Shown: positions 25,068-34,128 of the stretch, in pieces | Position numbering within the stretch: the first letter of the stretch is position 1 | Layout: every line of letters starts with the position of its first letter | Notes under the pieces: model-generated | Database searches by the model: none | What the model was told of the DNA's origin: nothing | What the model saw: the letters and a program-made list of their open reading frames with translations, nothing else | Program-made: the position numbers and the translations under genes | Source of the DNA: an uncultured Lachnospiraceae bacterium | Lineage (GTDB): Bacteria; Bacillota; Clostridia; Lachnospirales; Lachnospiraceae | DNA length: 64,000 bases | Assembly: GCA_947172645.1 (NCBI GenBank) | Contig: CAMWBY010000013.1 | Location: 1-64,000 of the forward strand | Direction: 5' to 3'

Positions 25068-25222
25068 AAAATTATTTTCCCCATATATGTATCGGCATAA
25101 CGCCGTATCCCTATATACGGAGACCTCACAATATGGAATTTTCATATCTGTACATACAATACACCCATATGATGATTCTGTCAACATCATCCTACCGGTA
25201 AAAAATATTTTTTGTCCTTTTC

Positions 25223-26515
25223 TCAGCCAACCTTCAGCTTAAACTTCTGTATCTCCCGCTCCGTGGTGACCTTGTCAATCTGGGCGCCCAGGCCTTGCAG
25301 TTTCAGATGGAAATCTTCATAACCGCGCTCGATATACTTGATATCGTCTATCACGGAAATCCCCTCCGCGGCAAGCCCCGCGATGACAAGCGCCGCACCG
25401 GCCCTCAAATCCGGCGCCGTAATGCTCGCCCCGGTATACTTCTTCACCCCGTCGATAATCGCCGTGTTGCTCTCCACCTTAATATTGGCTCCCATGCGGG
25501 TCAGTTCATCCACATATTTAAAGCGGTTCTCGAAGATACTCTCCGTCACGATGCTTGTACCCGCAGACAGCCCAAGAGCCACCGTAATCTGCGGCTGCAT
25601 ATCCGTGGGAAAGCCCGGATACGGAAGCGTCTTCACATGGGTATGCCCCAGAGGCTTGGAGGACACCACCCGGACCGCATCGTCCGACTCCTCCACTTCG
25701 CATCCGATTTCCAACAATTTCGCGCTGATAGACTCCAAGTGCTTGGGAATGACATTCTTAACCGTCACATCCCCCTTGGTCACCGCCGCCGCAAACATGA
25801 ATGTGCCCGCCTCAATCTGGTCCGGGATGATGCCATACTCCGTCCCGTGAAGCTTCTGCACGCCTTTAATCTTGACCACGTCAGTCCCGGCGCCCTTGAC
25901 ATTCGCACCCATACTGTTCAAAAAGTTCGCTAAATCCACGACATGAGGCTCTTTCGCCGCATTCTCGATGACAGTCTGGCCCTCCGCCATCACCGCCGCC
26001 ATCATGACATTCATTGTCGCGCCGACAGAAACCACGTCCATATAGACATGATTGCCTTTCAACCTGTCGGTCTCCGTAATAATTAAACCATGCTCAATCC
26101 TGACATTGGCCCCCAATGCCCGGAATCCTTTGATATGCTGGTCTATCGGCCTAAGCCCGATATTACAGCCCCCCGGGAGAGCCACTTCCGCTTTCTTATA
26201 TTTGCCGAGCAATGCACCCAGTAAATAGTAGGATGCACGAATCTTCTTAATAAAATCGTCCTCAATCACCAAATCATGTATCTGGGATGCATTAATCTTA
26301 ACCGTATGCCTGTCCATCCTGTTGATAATAACGCCGATGCTCTCCATCGCCTGCATAAGCACATTCGTATCCCTGACATCCGGTACATTCTCTATCACTA
26401 CGGTTTCATCCGTCATAATAGCCGCAGCAAGTATGGCAAGCGCCGCATTCTTGGCACCGCCTATCTCAACCTCGCCGACTAACGGATTCCCACCTTTAAT
26501 CGCATATTGTTCCAT
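25223..26515 (-). CDS. murA: UDP-N-acetylglucosamine 1-carboxyvinyltransferase
   Basis: The first committed step of peptidoglycan synthesis: transfer of enolpyruvate from PEP to UDP-GlcNAc. It has the substrate Lys-Asn pair in 'VEIGGAKNAALAILAA', and 'ALPGGCNIGLRPIDQH', whose Cys is the residue fosfomycin alkylates. The long frame has an extra N-terminus; I start at 'MEQYAIKGG' because AGGGG lies eight bases upstream, giving 430 residues. It is a single-gene unit between metK's leader and the M23 peptidase gene. Many Firmicutes have two murA copies; only one is in this window. Confidence 0.95.
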   Translation of the reverse strand: MEQYAIKGGNPLVGEVEIGGAKNAALAILAAAIMTDETVVIENVPDVRDTNVLMQAMESIGVIINRMDRHTVKINASQIHDLVIEDDFIKKIRASYYLLGALLGKYKKAEVALPGGCNIGLRPIDQHIKGFRALGANVRIEHGLIITETDRLKGNHVYMDVVSVGATMNVMMAAVMAEGQTVIENAAKEPHVVDLANFLNSMGANVKGAGTDVVKIKGVQKLHGTEYGIIPDQIEAGTFMFAAAVTKGDVTVKNVIPKHLESISAKLLEIGCEVEESDDAVRVVSSKPLGHTHVKTLPYPGFPTDMQPQITVALGLSAGTSIVTESIFENRFKYVDELTRMGANIKVESNTAIIDGVKKYTGASITAPDLRAGAALVIAGLAAEGISVIDDIKYIERGYEDFHLKLQGLGAQIDKVTTEREIQKFKLKVG

Positions 26516-26653
26516 ATATTGTCCCCTGTATGATAAACGAAATAAAATCAAACTTAAAATCTATTATCTGAAAGTATATCATTAAACTCTGATAAATCCC
26601 AAGCCTTGCACAGTAACAGTATACCATATTTTACATATTTGTAAATGGGAACC

Positions 26654-28240
26654 TTAGTTCAGGTATTTCAACGGATTCACCTGGGAACCGTTAATCAATA
26701 TCTCAAAATGCACGTGAGGCCCCGTACTTACGCCGGTATTACCGCTCAAAGCAATCTTCTGGCCCTGGCTGACAGTCTGTCCGGGAGACACCAAAATCTT
26801 GCTCAGATGCCCGTATCTGGTCTGCCTGCCGTCTGCATGATTGATATATACCACATAGCCATAGCCGCTTCCCCAGCCGGCCCTTGCAACCGTACCTGCG
26901 GAAGACGCCATAACCGCAGTACCAGTAGGCGTAGCCCAGTCGATGCCCTTATGGTAACTGCTCGCCCCTCTCGTGGGCGACTTACGCCTGCCGAATCCGG
27001 AAGACTGTCTTCCTCCCGAAATCGGTTTGATATAAGTAGGCGGAATTTTCGTGCCCCTTTCCACAATCTTGGGAACCGCCTCATAAGTAATCTCTTCCTT
27101 CAGAATTTCCCTGGACAATTCTTCATTGTTGCGGTAAGCGACATTAACCACCACCTTGCGGTGCCCCGCAGAAGGCTCCTGTATCGTCTGTGTCTGGTTG
27201 GTGAACCAGTCGTCGTTGTCTACATATTCAATCTCCGCTTCATAATCCTCCTCATAATACAGCTCTTCCGTGCGCTCCACGGATAACTCCGGCTCCGGAA
27301 CCGTGACAATCAGCTCATCCCCCACACGAATCATGGAGTTTTCGTTTTCGATTGTCTCGTTCATCGCAATCAGGTCCGCAAGAGGAATCTCGTTCTTCTC
27401 CGCAATCTGGGACAGGGTGTCCCCGGACACCACCTCGTAAATCTGCTCCTTCTCCTGCTCTTTCGTCACTTCCTCAATCGCCTGGTCAAGGGACGTAATC
27501 TCATAGTCCTGCAGATACGACTCCACCACTTCCACCGTGTCCCCAAACATCAAAGATTTCAATCCAAGCTCATAGTCCGAAAAATCCTTCTCCTCCGCCG
27601 GCTCCACATCCGCAAACATCTCATCCAGGGCGGCATTGATGCCCACGCTGGTCATAACTTCTTCCGCCGCCTCTTCCTTCTCTTTCTGCTCCTCCACAGA
27701 ATAAATCTGTGTCGTCAACACGTTCAGCTCCCTCTCGCCGTCAAGCACCAAATCCACATAATACTGACGCTTGCTGTCGTATTTGTTGATAGACGCCTGC
27801 AACAAGGCAAGCACCTCCTGTGTACTGGAAAGATTCACGGTATATTCATTGATTTTTACCGTGTAAGAGCGGTTCAGCGTCTCCTTGACGCTCTTCCCAA
27901 GCGCCTTGGACATATTTGAGGTTATGACGCTGTCGTCATCTACCTTGCCCCAGAGCACCTCAGACCCTTCGTAGCGCAGTTCACTGTCGGCAAGTACAAG
28001 CTCATCGCTTGTGCCCGCCAATCTCCTTCTCGCCTCAATCAGAAAATTATCAACGTTGTCCAGGTCGGCCACGGTGCCCACCTCTATGTCATTCAGGTAC
28101 ACCTTAAAAATATTGTCGCCTGTACTCTCCAATTTCTGAAAACTAGGGAAAAAGAAAATGCTGGCTATGCTTGCAAACACCGCAACCTTAATATATGCAA
28201 TTTTCATTTTTTTATAATGTCTCGTAATCTTTTTCATCAT
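26654..28240 (-). CDS. Membrane-anchored M23 peptidase with LysM and G5 domains
   Basis: After a basic start, a membrane helix (about 15-35) anchors the protein. A long extracellular part follows, then a LysM domain ('EVVSGDTLSQIAEKNEIPLADLI'), a G5 domain ('KVVVNVAYRNNEE...', ending 'RGTKIPPTY'), and a C-terminal M23/LytM peptidase. The peptidase zinc ligands are seen in 'HKGIDWATPTG' and 'PHVHFEI', with 'GHLSKI' between them. It probably trims peptide crosslinks in growing wall or acts as an activator. I start at 'MMKKITRHY'; the ribosome site is weak there. Length about 528 residues. Confidence 0.9.
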   Translation of the reverse strand: MMKKITRHYKKMKIAYIKVAVFASIASIFFFPSFQKLESTGDNIFKVYLNDIEVGTVADLDNVDNFLIEARRRLAGTSDELVLADSELRYEGSEVLWGKVDDDSVITSNMSKALGKSVKETLNRSYTVKINEYTVNLSSTQEVLALLQASINKYDSKRQYYVDLVLDGERELNVLTTQIYSVEEQKEKEEAAEEVMTSVGINAALDEMFADVEPAEEKDFSDYELGLKSLMFGDTVEVVESYLQDYEITSLDQAIEEVTKEQEKEQIYEVVSGDTLSQIAEKNEIPLADLIAMNETIENENSMIRVGDELIVTVPEPELSVERTEELYYEEDYEAEIEYVDNDDWFTNQTQTIQEPSAGHRKVVVNVAYRNNEELSREILKEEITYEAVPKIVERGTKIPPTYIKPISGGRQSSGFGRRKSPTRGASSYHKGIDWATPTGTAVMASSAGTVARAGWGSGYGYVVYINHADGRQTRYGHLSKILVSPGQTVSQGQKIALSGNTGVSTGPHVHFEILINGSQVNPLKYLN

Positions 28241-28363
28241 AATTTTTCTCTTTTTGTAAAAATACCACAGTCTTATATAAGCCGTAACTTTTCGTAACAA
28301 AAATGTAACATTTTATATTCTAGCAGTATTTCCTTCAAAAGTAAAGTGATGTATAATTTTGGC

Positions 28364-29605
28364 ATGGATAAAATCATTTTTCACATAGACGTCAACTCCG
28401 CTTACCTAAGCTGGAGCGCACTGGAAAAACTTTATAACGGTTCCGACACGGACCTGCGCGTCATCCCTGCCATCATAGGCGGCGACATGGCAAAACGTCA
28501 CGGCGTAGTCCTGGCCAAATCCATACCCGCCAAGTCCTACGGTGTCACCACAGGGGAACCTATCGTAAACGCCCTGCGCAAATGCCCGAATCTGACGATA
28601 GAGCCGCCCGACCATAAGCTGTACAGTTTAAGAAGCAAGGAACTGATGGCTCTGTTGTATGACATCTGCCCGGATATCGAACAGGTCAGCGTGGATGAGT
28701 GTTATATGGATTATACACCAATCCGCAGACAATATACATCGCCCGAAGCCGCCGCACACATGATAAAGGAGCAGATAAAAGAAAAATTGGGCTTTACGGT
28801 GAACATCGGAATATCTGACCGCAAGGTTCTTGCGAAGATGGCTTCCGACTTCCGTAAGCCCAATCTTGTCCACACACTCTACTCTTATGAGATTGAGGAA
28901 AAAATGTGACCGCTCCCCCTGTCCTCCCTCTTCATGTGCGGGCAGTCCAGCGTGGAGACACTGCGCAAATTAGAGATACTGACCATTGGCGACCTGGCCC
29001 GCGCCGACCGTTCCATCGTGGAGGCACACCTGAAAAGCCACGGCGCGCTTCTCTGGGAATACGCCAACGGAATCGACGCCTCGGAAGTCGCCACCGTACA
29101 GACAGACGCCAAAGGAATCGGTAATTCCACCACCTTAAGCCAGGACGCCGAGGACAAAGAGACAGCCCACCGGACTCTCCTTTTCCTGGCGGAATCCGTG
29201 TCCCGCCGCCTGCGCGCCGCCGGACAGACCGCCTCCATGGTGAGCACAGAGATTAAATACAATACTTTCAAGAAAGTATCCCATCAGACTACCCTGCCTG
29301 CGCCTACCAACCAGACAGACACCATCTATCGGACTGCCTGCGCCCTTTTTGACGAAATCTGGGACCAGACCCCGGTGCGCCTCCTGGGTATCCGCTCCTC
29401 CAAGCTCTCTTCCTGCGAGGAGCCCGTGCAGCTTTCCCTCTTCGACATGCCCGGAAGCACACAGAATGCAGCAGACCACACAGAACCGTCCTCCAAGAAA
29501 AAAGAGCAGCTTGACGCTGCCCTGGATTCTATCAGGAAACGGTATGGCACGGATGCCGTCGTGCGCGGCAGCCTTTTGCTAAAACCCAAGAAAAAAGATA
29601 CCTAA
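28364..29605 (+). pseudogene. dinB: DNA polymerase IV with one in-frame TGA
   Basis: The reading frame encodes a full Y-family lesion-bypass polymerase except for one TGA at 28907-28909. Before it are the palm motifs 'FHIDVNSAYLSW' and 'SVDECYMDYT', with the catalytic acidic residues, and 'KVLAKMASDFRKPN'. After it, in the same frame, come 'PLPLSSLFMCGQSSVETLRKL', the little-finger domain and the clamp-binding tail 'QLSLFDMPG'. Relatives have Trp at this place ('MWPLP'), so a TGG to TGA change explains it. The N-terminal 181 residues could fold but would lack DNA grip and clamp binding. A TATAAT just before the ATG leaves little leader. It is either a recent null mutation or a sequencing error. 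Confidence 0.85.
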
Positions 29606-29621
29606 CCTTCGTGCCACTGTA

Positions 29622-30242
29622 TTATCTTTTTATCTTGCCTCTTTTAGGCGCAACTTTCCTGCCGGTTGCTTTCCCTCCCGGTCTTTTTTTCACGCTGTAA
29701 CCGAAGCTCCCAAGCTCTCTTCCGGTTGAGAGATACCGGCCATGGGAATAGACTAAAGGTTTCGCGTCATTCAGACAGAACCTGCCCGATTTGTCCATAT
29801 ACCGGTCGTCCACATGAACCACCACCACTTTGGCCAAGAACATATGGTGAGTTCCAAGCTCCAGCTTCTGTGTCACGACACATTCCAGATTCACAGGGCT
29901 TTCCGCCACCATGGGCGCACGGACGTGTTCTCCTGACACCCGTGTCAGTTTCGTCTTCTCCCACTTGTCCACGTCCCTGCCGCTTCTCACCCCGCAATAG
30001 TCCGTGGCATAGGCAAGCTTCTCCGTAGTCAGGTTCACCACAAACTCCCCGGTCTCCTCAATCATATGGTAAGAATAACGTTCCGGCCTGACGGAGATTG
30101 ACACCATCGGCGGGTCAGAGCAAACCGTCCCCGTCCATGCCACTGTAAAAAGATTCGAGCGCCCTTCCCTGTCCGCCACGCTGACAAGCACCGCCGGAAG
30201 AGGATAGAGCATATTGCCCGGTTTCCATATCTGTCTGCCCAT
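29622..30242 (-). CDS. FMN-binding flavin reductase-like protein
   Basis: A cytoplasmic protein of about 206 residues with the split-barrel FMN fold of the flavin reductase family. It has 'LPAVLVSVADREGRSNLFTVAWTGTVCSDPPMVSISV', a core typical of the class: the segment 'CSDPPMVSISVRP' and 'GEFVVNLTTEKLA' contact FMN. Such proteins reduce flavins or serve as flavoproteins of unknown partner. The tail is strongly basic ('KRPGGKATGRKVAPKRGK'), which is unusual and could bind nucleic acid. The start is 12 bases after the start of an overlap with the stop region of the coiled-coil gene upstream, so the two are co-transcribed. Confidence 0.85.
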   Translation of the reverse strand: MGRQIWKPGNMLYPLPAVLVSVADREGRSNLFTVAWTGTVCSDPPMVSISVRPERYSYHMIEETGEFVVNLTTEKLAYATDYCGVRSGRDVDKWEKTKLTRVSGEHVRAPMVAESPVNLECVVTQKLELGTHHMFLAKVVVVHVDDRYMDKSGRFCLNDAKPLVYSHGRYLSTGRELGSFGYSVKKRPGGKATGRKVAPKRGKIKR

Positions 30243-30253
30243 CATAATCTCCA

Positions 30254-30793
30254 CTACATAATCGTCACTGAAAAAAGCTGTATCACAATGTCTGCTATGA
30301 CTGCAAGGAGAATCATAATAGAAATCGGAAGAAGCGCCTTGCTGCCCTTGTTCTCCTCTTTGCCCTCATGTAGCTCCTGCGTCTGCTTATTTAATTCCTC
30401 AACCACCGCCGCCTGTACGTTACGGTAAACTTTTACATTCTCTTTATGCAGAAATTCATCCGACTGTTTGAATTTCTCTTCCAGAAATTCCATAAGCTGC
30501 GCGAGACTCTCTTTCTCTTCCGTATCCTGCTCCGCCTCAGCCTGCTCCGCCCGGACCCGCATATTCTCCTGCACGTCTTCCAATTTCGCAATGCATTCCT
30601 TCAACGCATCCTGGACTTGCGTTGCGTTCTCCGCCGTCTTAAGATTCACCTGTCTGATTTCCTGCAGCAGTTCGTCATAAGAACGCATCTGGTTCTCCAA
30701 CTCCCCCACTTTTACTGCCTCCGCCGTCATATTTGCCCGGATTATCTCCTGTGCGTTCCTTTTCTGCGCAAGTTTATCGATAAAAGTATCCAT
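30254..30793 (-). CDS. Coiled-coil protein with C-terminal membrane anchor
   Basis: This gene is not one I can name. The 179-residue product is almost all charged helix (about 5-150), with heptad-like runs and many Glu, Gln and Lys. One hydrophobic segment (about 158-178, 'ALLPISIMILLAVIADIVIQLF') ends the chain. This is the layout of a tail-anchored protein with the coiled coil in the cytoplasm. I start at 'MDTFIDKLAQ', where GGAGG lies eight bases upstream; the longer frame reads through a promoter. It precedes and touches the flavin reductase gene. Confidence 0.7.
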   Translation of the reverse strand: MDTFIDKLAQKRNAQEIIRANMTAEAVKVGELENQMRSYDELLQEIRQVNLKTAENATQVQDALKECIAKLEDVQENMRVRAEQAEAEQDTEEKESLAQLMEFLEEKFKQSDEFLHKENVKVYRNVQAAVVEELNKQTQELHEGKEENKGSKALLPISIMILLAVIADIVIQLFSVTIM

Positions 30794-30912
30794 CTTCTTT
30801 CCTCCGAATTGTTCTGATGTATTCCCGGACGCCGGGAGTGCATTCTTAATACATACATTCTCTATATGTAAGATATTATCCCTGTCCGTTGCGGGTATCA
30901 TTGCTTATTGGC

Positions 30913-30941
30913 ATTTTAGCACCTTTCCGCCTCTATGACAA
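30913..30941 (-). promoter_or_regulatory. Promoter of the coiled-coil/flavin reductase pair
   Basis: TTGTCA (30936-30941) and TAAAAT (30913-30918), read on the minus strand, are 17 bases apart, a near-consensus sigma-A promoter. The leader to the ATG is about 110 bases. Confidence 0.6.
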
Positions 30942-31119
30942 CTGCAAAGCGGCTAAATACGGCTTTTGCGGCAAACCGGACAGAACGTTTTTATGTAATT
31001 TGCACAACTTTGACATTATTTTCCTTTTTTGATTGTAAATATTTACGATAACTTTACATCGGGTTCATACTTTATTCATATTTCACTCGTATACTTTAAA
31101 CATACCAAACAAGAGAAAA

Positions 31120-31138
31120 TGTAATGTCTAACATTACA
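31120..31138. promoter_or_regulatory. Perfect 8-base-arm palindrome
   Basis: TGTAATGTCTAACATTACA has perfect eight-base arms around a three-base centre. It looks like an operator for a dimeric repressor, but no start codon is near on either strand: the closest gene on the minus strand starts over 300 bases away. Its role is unknown. Confidence 0.4.
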
Positions 31139-31163
31139 CACATAGATAAATTTTTTCATAATA

Positions 31164-31189
31164 GCCCAAGCGCCGCAAGGTGCTTGGGC
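31164..31189. repeat. GC-rich hairpin
   Basis: GCCCAAGCGCC pairs with GGTGCTTGGGC around a GCAA loop (one G-T pair). It directly precedes structured repeat A copy 2. The GNRA loop is typical of structured RNA. No T-run follows on either strand. Confidence 0.45.
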
Positions 31190-31198
31190 ACTCCTCAT

Positions 31199-31304
31199 TT
31201 CTGTACAATCTGCGCAATCAAGTAGGGAAGAGCCATCTTCCCCTACTCGCCGCGCGCCCCGTGCGCCGCATTAGCGGCATATCTCATCTGCACGGGGCTG
31301 CGCA
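31199..31304. repeat. Structured repeat A, copy 2
   Basis: A hairpin AGTAGGGAAGA/TCTTCCCCTACT (one bulge) is followed by CGCCGCGC. A long stem GCCCCGTGC/GCACGGGGC then encloses a CCGC/GCGG hairpin with an ATTA loop. Copy 1 (13424-13519) has the same order of elements with different stem bases. Here it lies in a gene-free island. Confidence 0.55.
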
Positions 31305-31350
31305 TAAAAAAGCGAACAAGTTCGCTTACGAGATTTGCTTCGCAAACTCG
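31305..31350. repeat. Structured repeat B, copy 2 (double hairpin)
   Basis: AGCGAAC-AA-GTTCGCT is a 7-base stem. CGAGATTTGC-TTC-GCAAACTCG is a stem with one bulged A. Compared with copy 1 in the metK leader, several pairs differ on both sides of each stem while pairing is kept. A third, partial match (TTTGCTTCGCAAA) occurs at 43713. Confidence 0.6.
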
Positions 31351-31378
31351 AAAACATCCGAGAACTTTCCTATAGAAT

Positions 31379-31417
31379 AAAAAAGGCTGCTACAAAATCC
31401 ACTATTCTGTAACAGCC
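31379..31417 (-). terminator. Rho-independent terminator of the alarmone synthetase gene
   Basis: On the minus strand GGCTGTTACAGAA pairs with TTTTGTAGCAGCC and is followed by TTTTTTATT, 34 bases past the stop codon. Confidence 0.85.
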
Positions 31418-31450
31418 CTGCCTGCATCATATTTCGCGTCTCCTGACGGC

Positions 31451-32101
31451 TCAATACTCTTCCAGCGCCTTCCGCTCGATATTCTGAATCTCTTCATTGA
31501 GCGCAAGCATCCTGGCGTCCAGTTCCGACACCATCTGCGCGCATTCCACCAATTCTTCTTTAATATGAACCGGTGCATTGCCCTCAAACTTATAATGTAT
31601 CTTATGCTCTAAGCTCGCCCAGAAATCCATGGCGACCGTCCTAATCTGTATCTCCACTTTCGTATCCGCAATACGGTCGGAAAGATACACCGGCACCGTC
31701 ACCAACATATGATAACTCTTATAGCCGCTGGCCTTCGGATTCACAATATAGTCCTTCACGGAAATCACTTTAATGTCTTCCTGATTGCTAATCATCTCCG
31801 CTATCTGGTAAATATCCGACGAAAAAGAGCAGATGACACGGATACCCGCAATGTCATTCACATACCTTATCATATTATTGATGGTAGATTCATAGCCGTG
31901 TTTCTTCAACTTCTTAACGATACTCTCCGGCGTCTTGATACGCGATTTGATATGTTCAATCGGATTATACCTGTGTACATGTTGAAATTCGTCATTCAAA
32001 ATTTCCAGCTTCGTGGAAATCTGCTTCAAGGCAGAATTATAAATGAGCGTCACTTCTTTCCAACTGTCAATATCTTCGTCCCTGTCAATTCTTATTTCCA
32101 T
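31451..32101 (-). CDS. Small alarmone synthetase (RelA/SpoT synthetase domain)
   Basis: A single-domain (p)ppGpp synthetase of 217 residues, without the HD hydrolase or regulatory parts of a long RelA. Synthetase motifs are visible: 'RIKTPESIVKKLKKHG' (ATP side), 'NDIAGIRVICSF', 'KASGYKSYHMLV' (GTP-binding loop) and 'VEIQIRTVAMDFWASLEHKIHYK'. The length and the C-terminal helices match the SAS1/RelQ class. It raises alarmone levels under wall or other stress. I start at 'MEIRIDRDED', where AGGGGG lies five bases upstream. It has its own terminator and is a single-gene unit. Confidence 0.92.
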   Translation of the reverse strand: MEIRIDRDEDIDSWKEVTLIYNSALKQISTKLEILNDEFQHVHRYNPIEHIKSRIKTPESIVKKLKKHGYESTINNMIRYVNDIAGIRVICSFSSDIYQIAEMISNQEDIKVISVKDYIVNPKASGYKSYHMLVTVPVYLSDRIADTKVEIQIRTVAMDFWASLEHKIHYKFEGNAPVHIKEELVECAQMVSELDARMLALNEEIQNIERKALEEY

Positions 32102-32241
32102 TGTTCCCCCTAAAACTCCACACAAAATAATCTTAAAAACTATGTCAAAACCGCATAAAACAGGCTTTATACACGCTTTCACCGATAGTATACCACATTT
32201 TTTAACGAAGTGTATATTTTACACAAAAACTTCATAAATAT

Positions 32242-34128
32242 TTAATGATTGTTGTGTACTTTTACTCCTCCGCCGCGCAGACAGCACAGGGCAGGAACGG
32301 TCACCACATATGGATACATATAGCGTATCAGCACTGTCGGCGACAGGAGCAGCGTCATGTAATAAAATACTAGAAAAGCCACTGGCATAAGTAATCTGTA
32401 CTGTCTTCTGTACACTGCAATTGCCATATATATGCATAACATCCACCAGTAAAACGCCGGGGCAAAAACAATTCTAAGCACAGGTATCCGTTGGTAGCAG
32501 TTATCCGAGACAATGCGCTCCATAAATGCCCTGAGTCCGGGCAAATAGCTGTGTTCCACAATCTCGCACCCCGCAGGCATCGTCCTGTTGTCGGTGGACA
32601 GATAACCGAAACCGCTTTCTGTCCCTATGCCATATATCTGCGCGTGGGTCCGGTCTTCCAAAAACCAATAGCCGATGGAATTATCCAGGAAAGCGTCTAT
32701 ATAAATCCCCGGATGTTCTATGCCAAGTTTTACCCATGTCTTCACAAGCCCGGCAGGATTGTCATGGATGACTGCGCGGTTCTTCACCGGGTCGGCGAGA
32801 TACGGATTATACGCCGCGAAAACCCACTCGGACGGCAAATACTGCTCAAGCTCCTGCCGCACTGCGGGGGACAGCGTGTCTTCCGCCTTCACTCTGGTAC
32901 GGGCCATCTGCTGTAACGGCACGCTGAGCATCTCCCTCGGGCTGCCGTTTCGGGCGTCCGTGGCGGCTCCAAGCGCGGCATTCCCCACACCATACAGCGC
33001 CAATCCCGCCAAAGAGCACAGCAGGTATCTCTTCCACAACGCGCCCCTGTCCTTCATCCTGTACATGCCCAGGCACACTGCGGGGACAGTGCATAGAAAT
33101 GCATAGACCGCATTGTTTCGGAACAAAAGCAGCAATACCGTCAAAAATACATAGACGGCATATATCTTCTTTGCTCCGCCACAGCTTATATCCTGCTCTG
33201 CGGGATTTACTATCCGATACATAGCAAGCGTCCACAGAAGCGTTATCGCCGAAAAAAGCACATCCTTGGTCGTGCTGAGAGACAGAACCGAATTGGCCGG
33301 GAACAATGCATAGAAAAGCAGCAAAAGAACCCTTATATGCGCCGCGACACCCCTACGCCTAAGATATGCAAGCGCATAGCCGAAGGTTCCTGCCATCAAA
33401 GCCATCTGAACAAGGGAGTGAACCGCCATGCCAAGCTGATAAGAACCCACCACTTCTCCTCCCAGACGGAAAAAAGCTCCCAGGAATAACGTATGGAGCA
33501 GCGGATGATGCGTGCTATAGTCATGCGCAATCACCTGGTATAGCTGCCCTTCCGCATCGTAGGCAAACACGGACGGGTAATAAGCCAGGAAGACTGGCGC
33601 CCAGCACAGGAAAATAGCGACTGTATAGAATGCCCACGCCTGTTTCCAGGAATATCTCTTTGATGCATTCCGTTTCCCGGTCCATCCATAAACGCCCTGC
33701 AAGACTCGTTCCGACAATCCGCCTCCCGTTCGCCTCTTTCTCTCCGTCAGGAAGTACGCAATACACGCCGCCCCAGGCACGGCCAGACATACAACCTGCG
33801 CGACAAGCACCGGAATTTCCCAAAACCCGGCAAGCGCCGTCCCGTCACGCCTCATCCGGCACCCCAGCACATAAGCCGCCGCCATGGACAATCCCCACAG
33901 CATTGCGTGCGCTTTCAGTCTTCTCTCCGTCTGCCCAAGAAACGCTGCAATCAATAGAAATACAATCGCCGCTCCCGCCACCCCGAAGACCGCGACAGCC
34001 ACGGCGCCCGCTTCCTTCGTCCATGTTTCCAAAGACACCACTAAATATATATCTATGACAGACAGCAGGAAAGATATGACAACTTTTTTGAAATCTTTTT
34101 CCCCTGCTCTACGATTCTGCATGTCCAT
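32242..34128 (-). CDS. DUF6020-family polytopic membrane protein
   Basis: The 628-residue protein has about twelve or more membrane helices. Short charged loops and one extracellular loop of about 130 residues after 'LSVPLQQMARTRVKAEDTLSP' resemble the GT-C glycosyltransferase-like DUF6020 proteins of Firmicutes. The conserved loop 'AYDAEGQLYQVIAHDYSTHHPLLHTL' near residue 210 has the acidic and His residues typical of lipid-sugar-using GT-C enzymes. A role in surface glycan assembly is inferred. AGGAAGG precedes the ATG. It runs 140 bases ahead of the alarmone synthetase gene. Confidence 0.8.
   Translation of the reverse strand: MDMQNRRAGEKDFKKVVISFLLSVIDIYLVVSLETWTKEAGAVAVAVFGVAGAAIVFLLIAAFLGQTERRLKAHAMLWGLSMAAAYVLGCRMRRDGTALAGFWEIPVLVAQVVCLAVPGAACIAYFLTERKRRTGGGLSERVLQGVYGWTGKRNASKRYSWKQAWAFYTVAIFLCWAPVFLAYYPSVFAYDAEGQLYQVIAHDYSTHHPLLHTLFLGAFFRLGGEVVGSYQLGMAVHSLVQMALMAGTFGYALAYLRRRGVAAHIRVLLLLFYALFPANSVLSLSTTKDVLFSAITLLWTLAMYRIVNPAEQDISCGGAKKIYAVYVFLTVLLLLFRNNAVYAFLCTVPAVCLGMYRMKDRGALWKRYLLCSLAGLALYGVGNAALGAATDARNGSPREMLSVPLQQMARTRVKAEDTLSPAVRQELEQYLPSEWVFAAYNPYLADPVKNRAVIHDNPAGLVKTWVKLGIEHPGIYIDAFLDNSIGYWFLEDRTHAQIYGIGTESGFGYLSTDNRTMPAGCEIVEHSYLPGLRAFMERIVSDNCYQRIPVLRIVFAPAFYWWMLCIYMAIAVYRRQYRLLMPVAFLVFYYMTLLLSPTVLIRYMYPYVVTVPALCCLRGGGVKVHNNH

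Noticed and set aside
28346-28364. TATAAT directly before the dinB ATG as a leaderless transcript
   Set aside because: There is no convincing -35 and leaderless genes are rare in Firmicutes, so this is not claimed. An upstream start codon in frame is also possible.
28907-28909. TGA in dinB as a selenocysteine or recoded codon
   Set aside because: No SECIS-like hairpin is evident just downstream, and relatives have Trp there. A nonsense change is simpler.
31451-32101. Long bifunctional RelA/SpoT
   Set aside because: Only the synthetase domain is present, with no HD hydrolase, TGS or ACT part.
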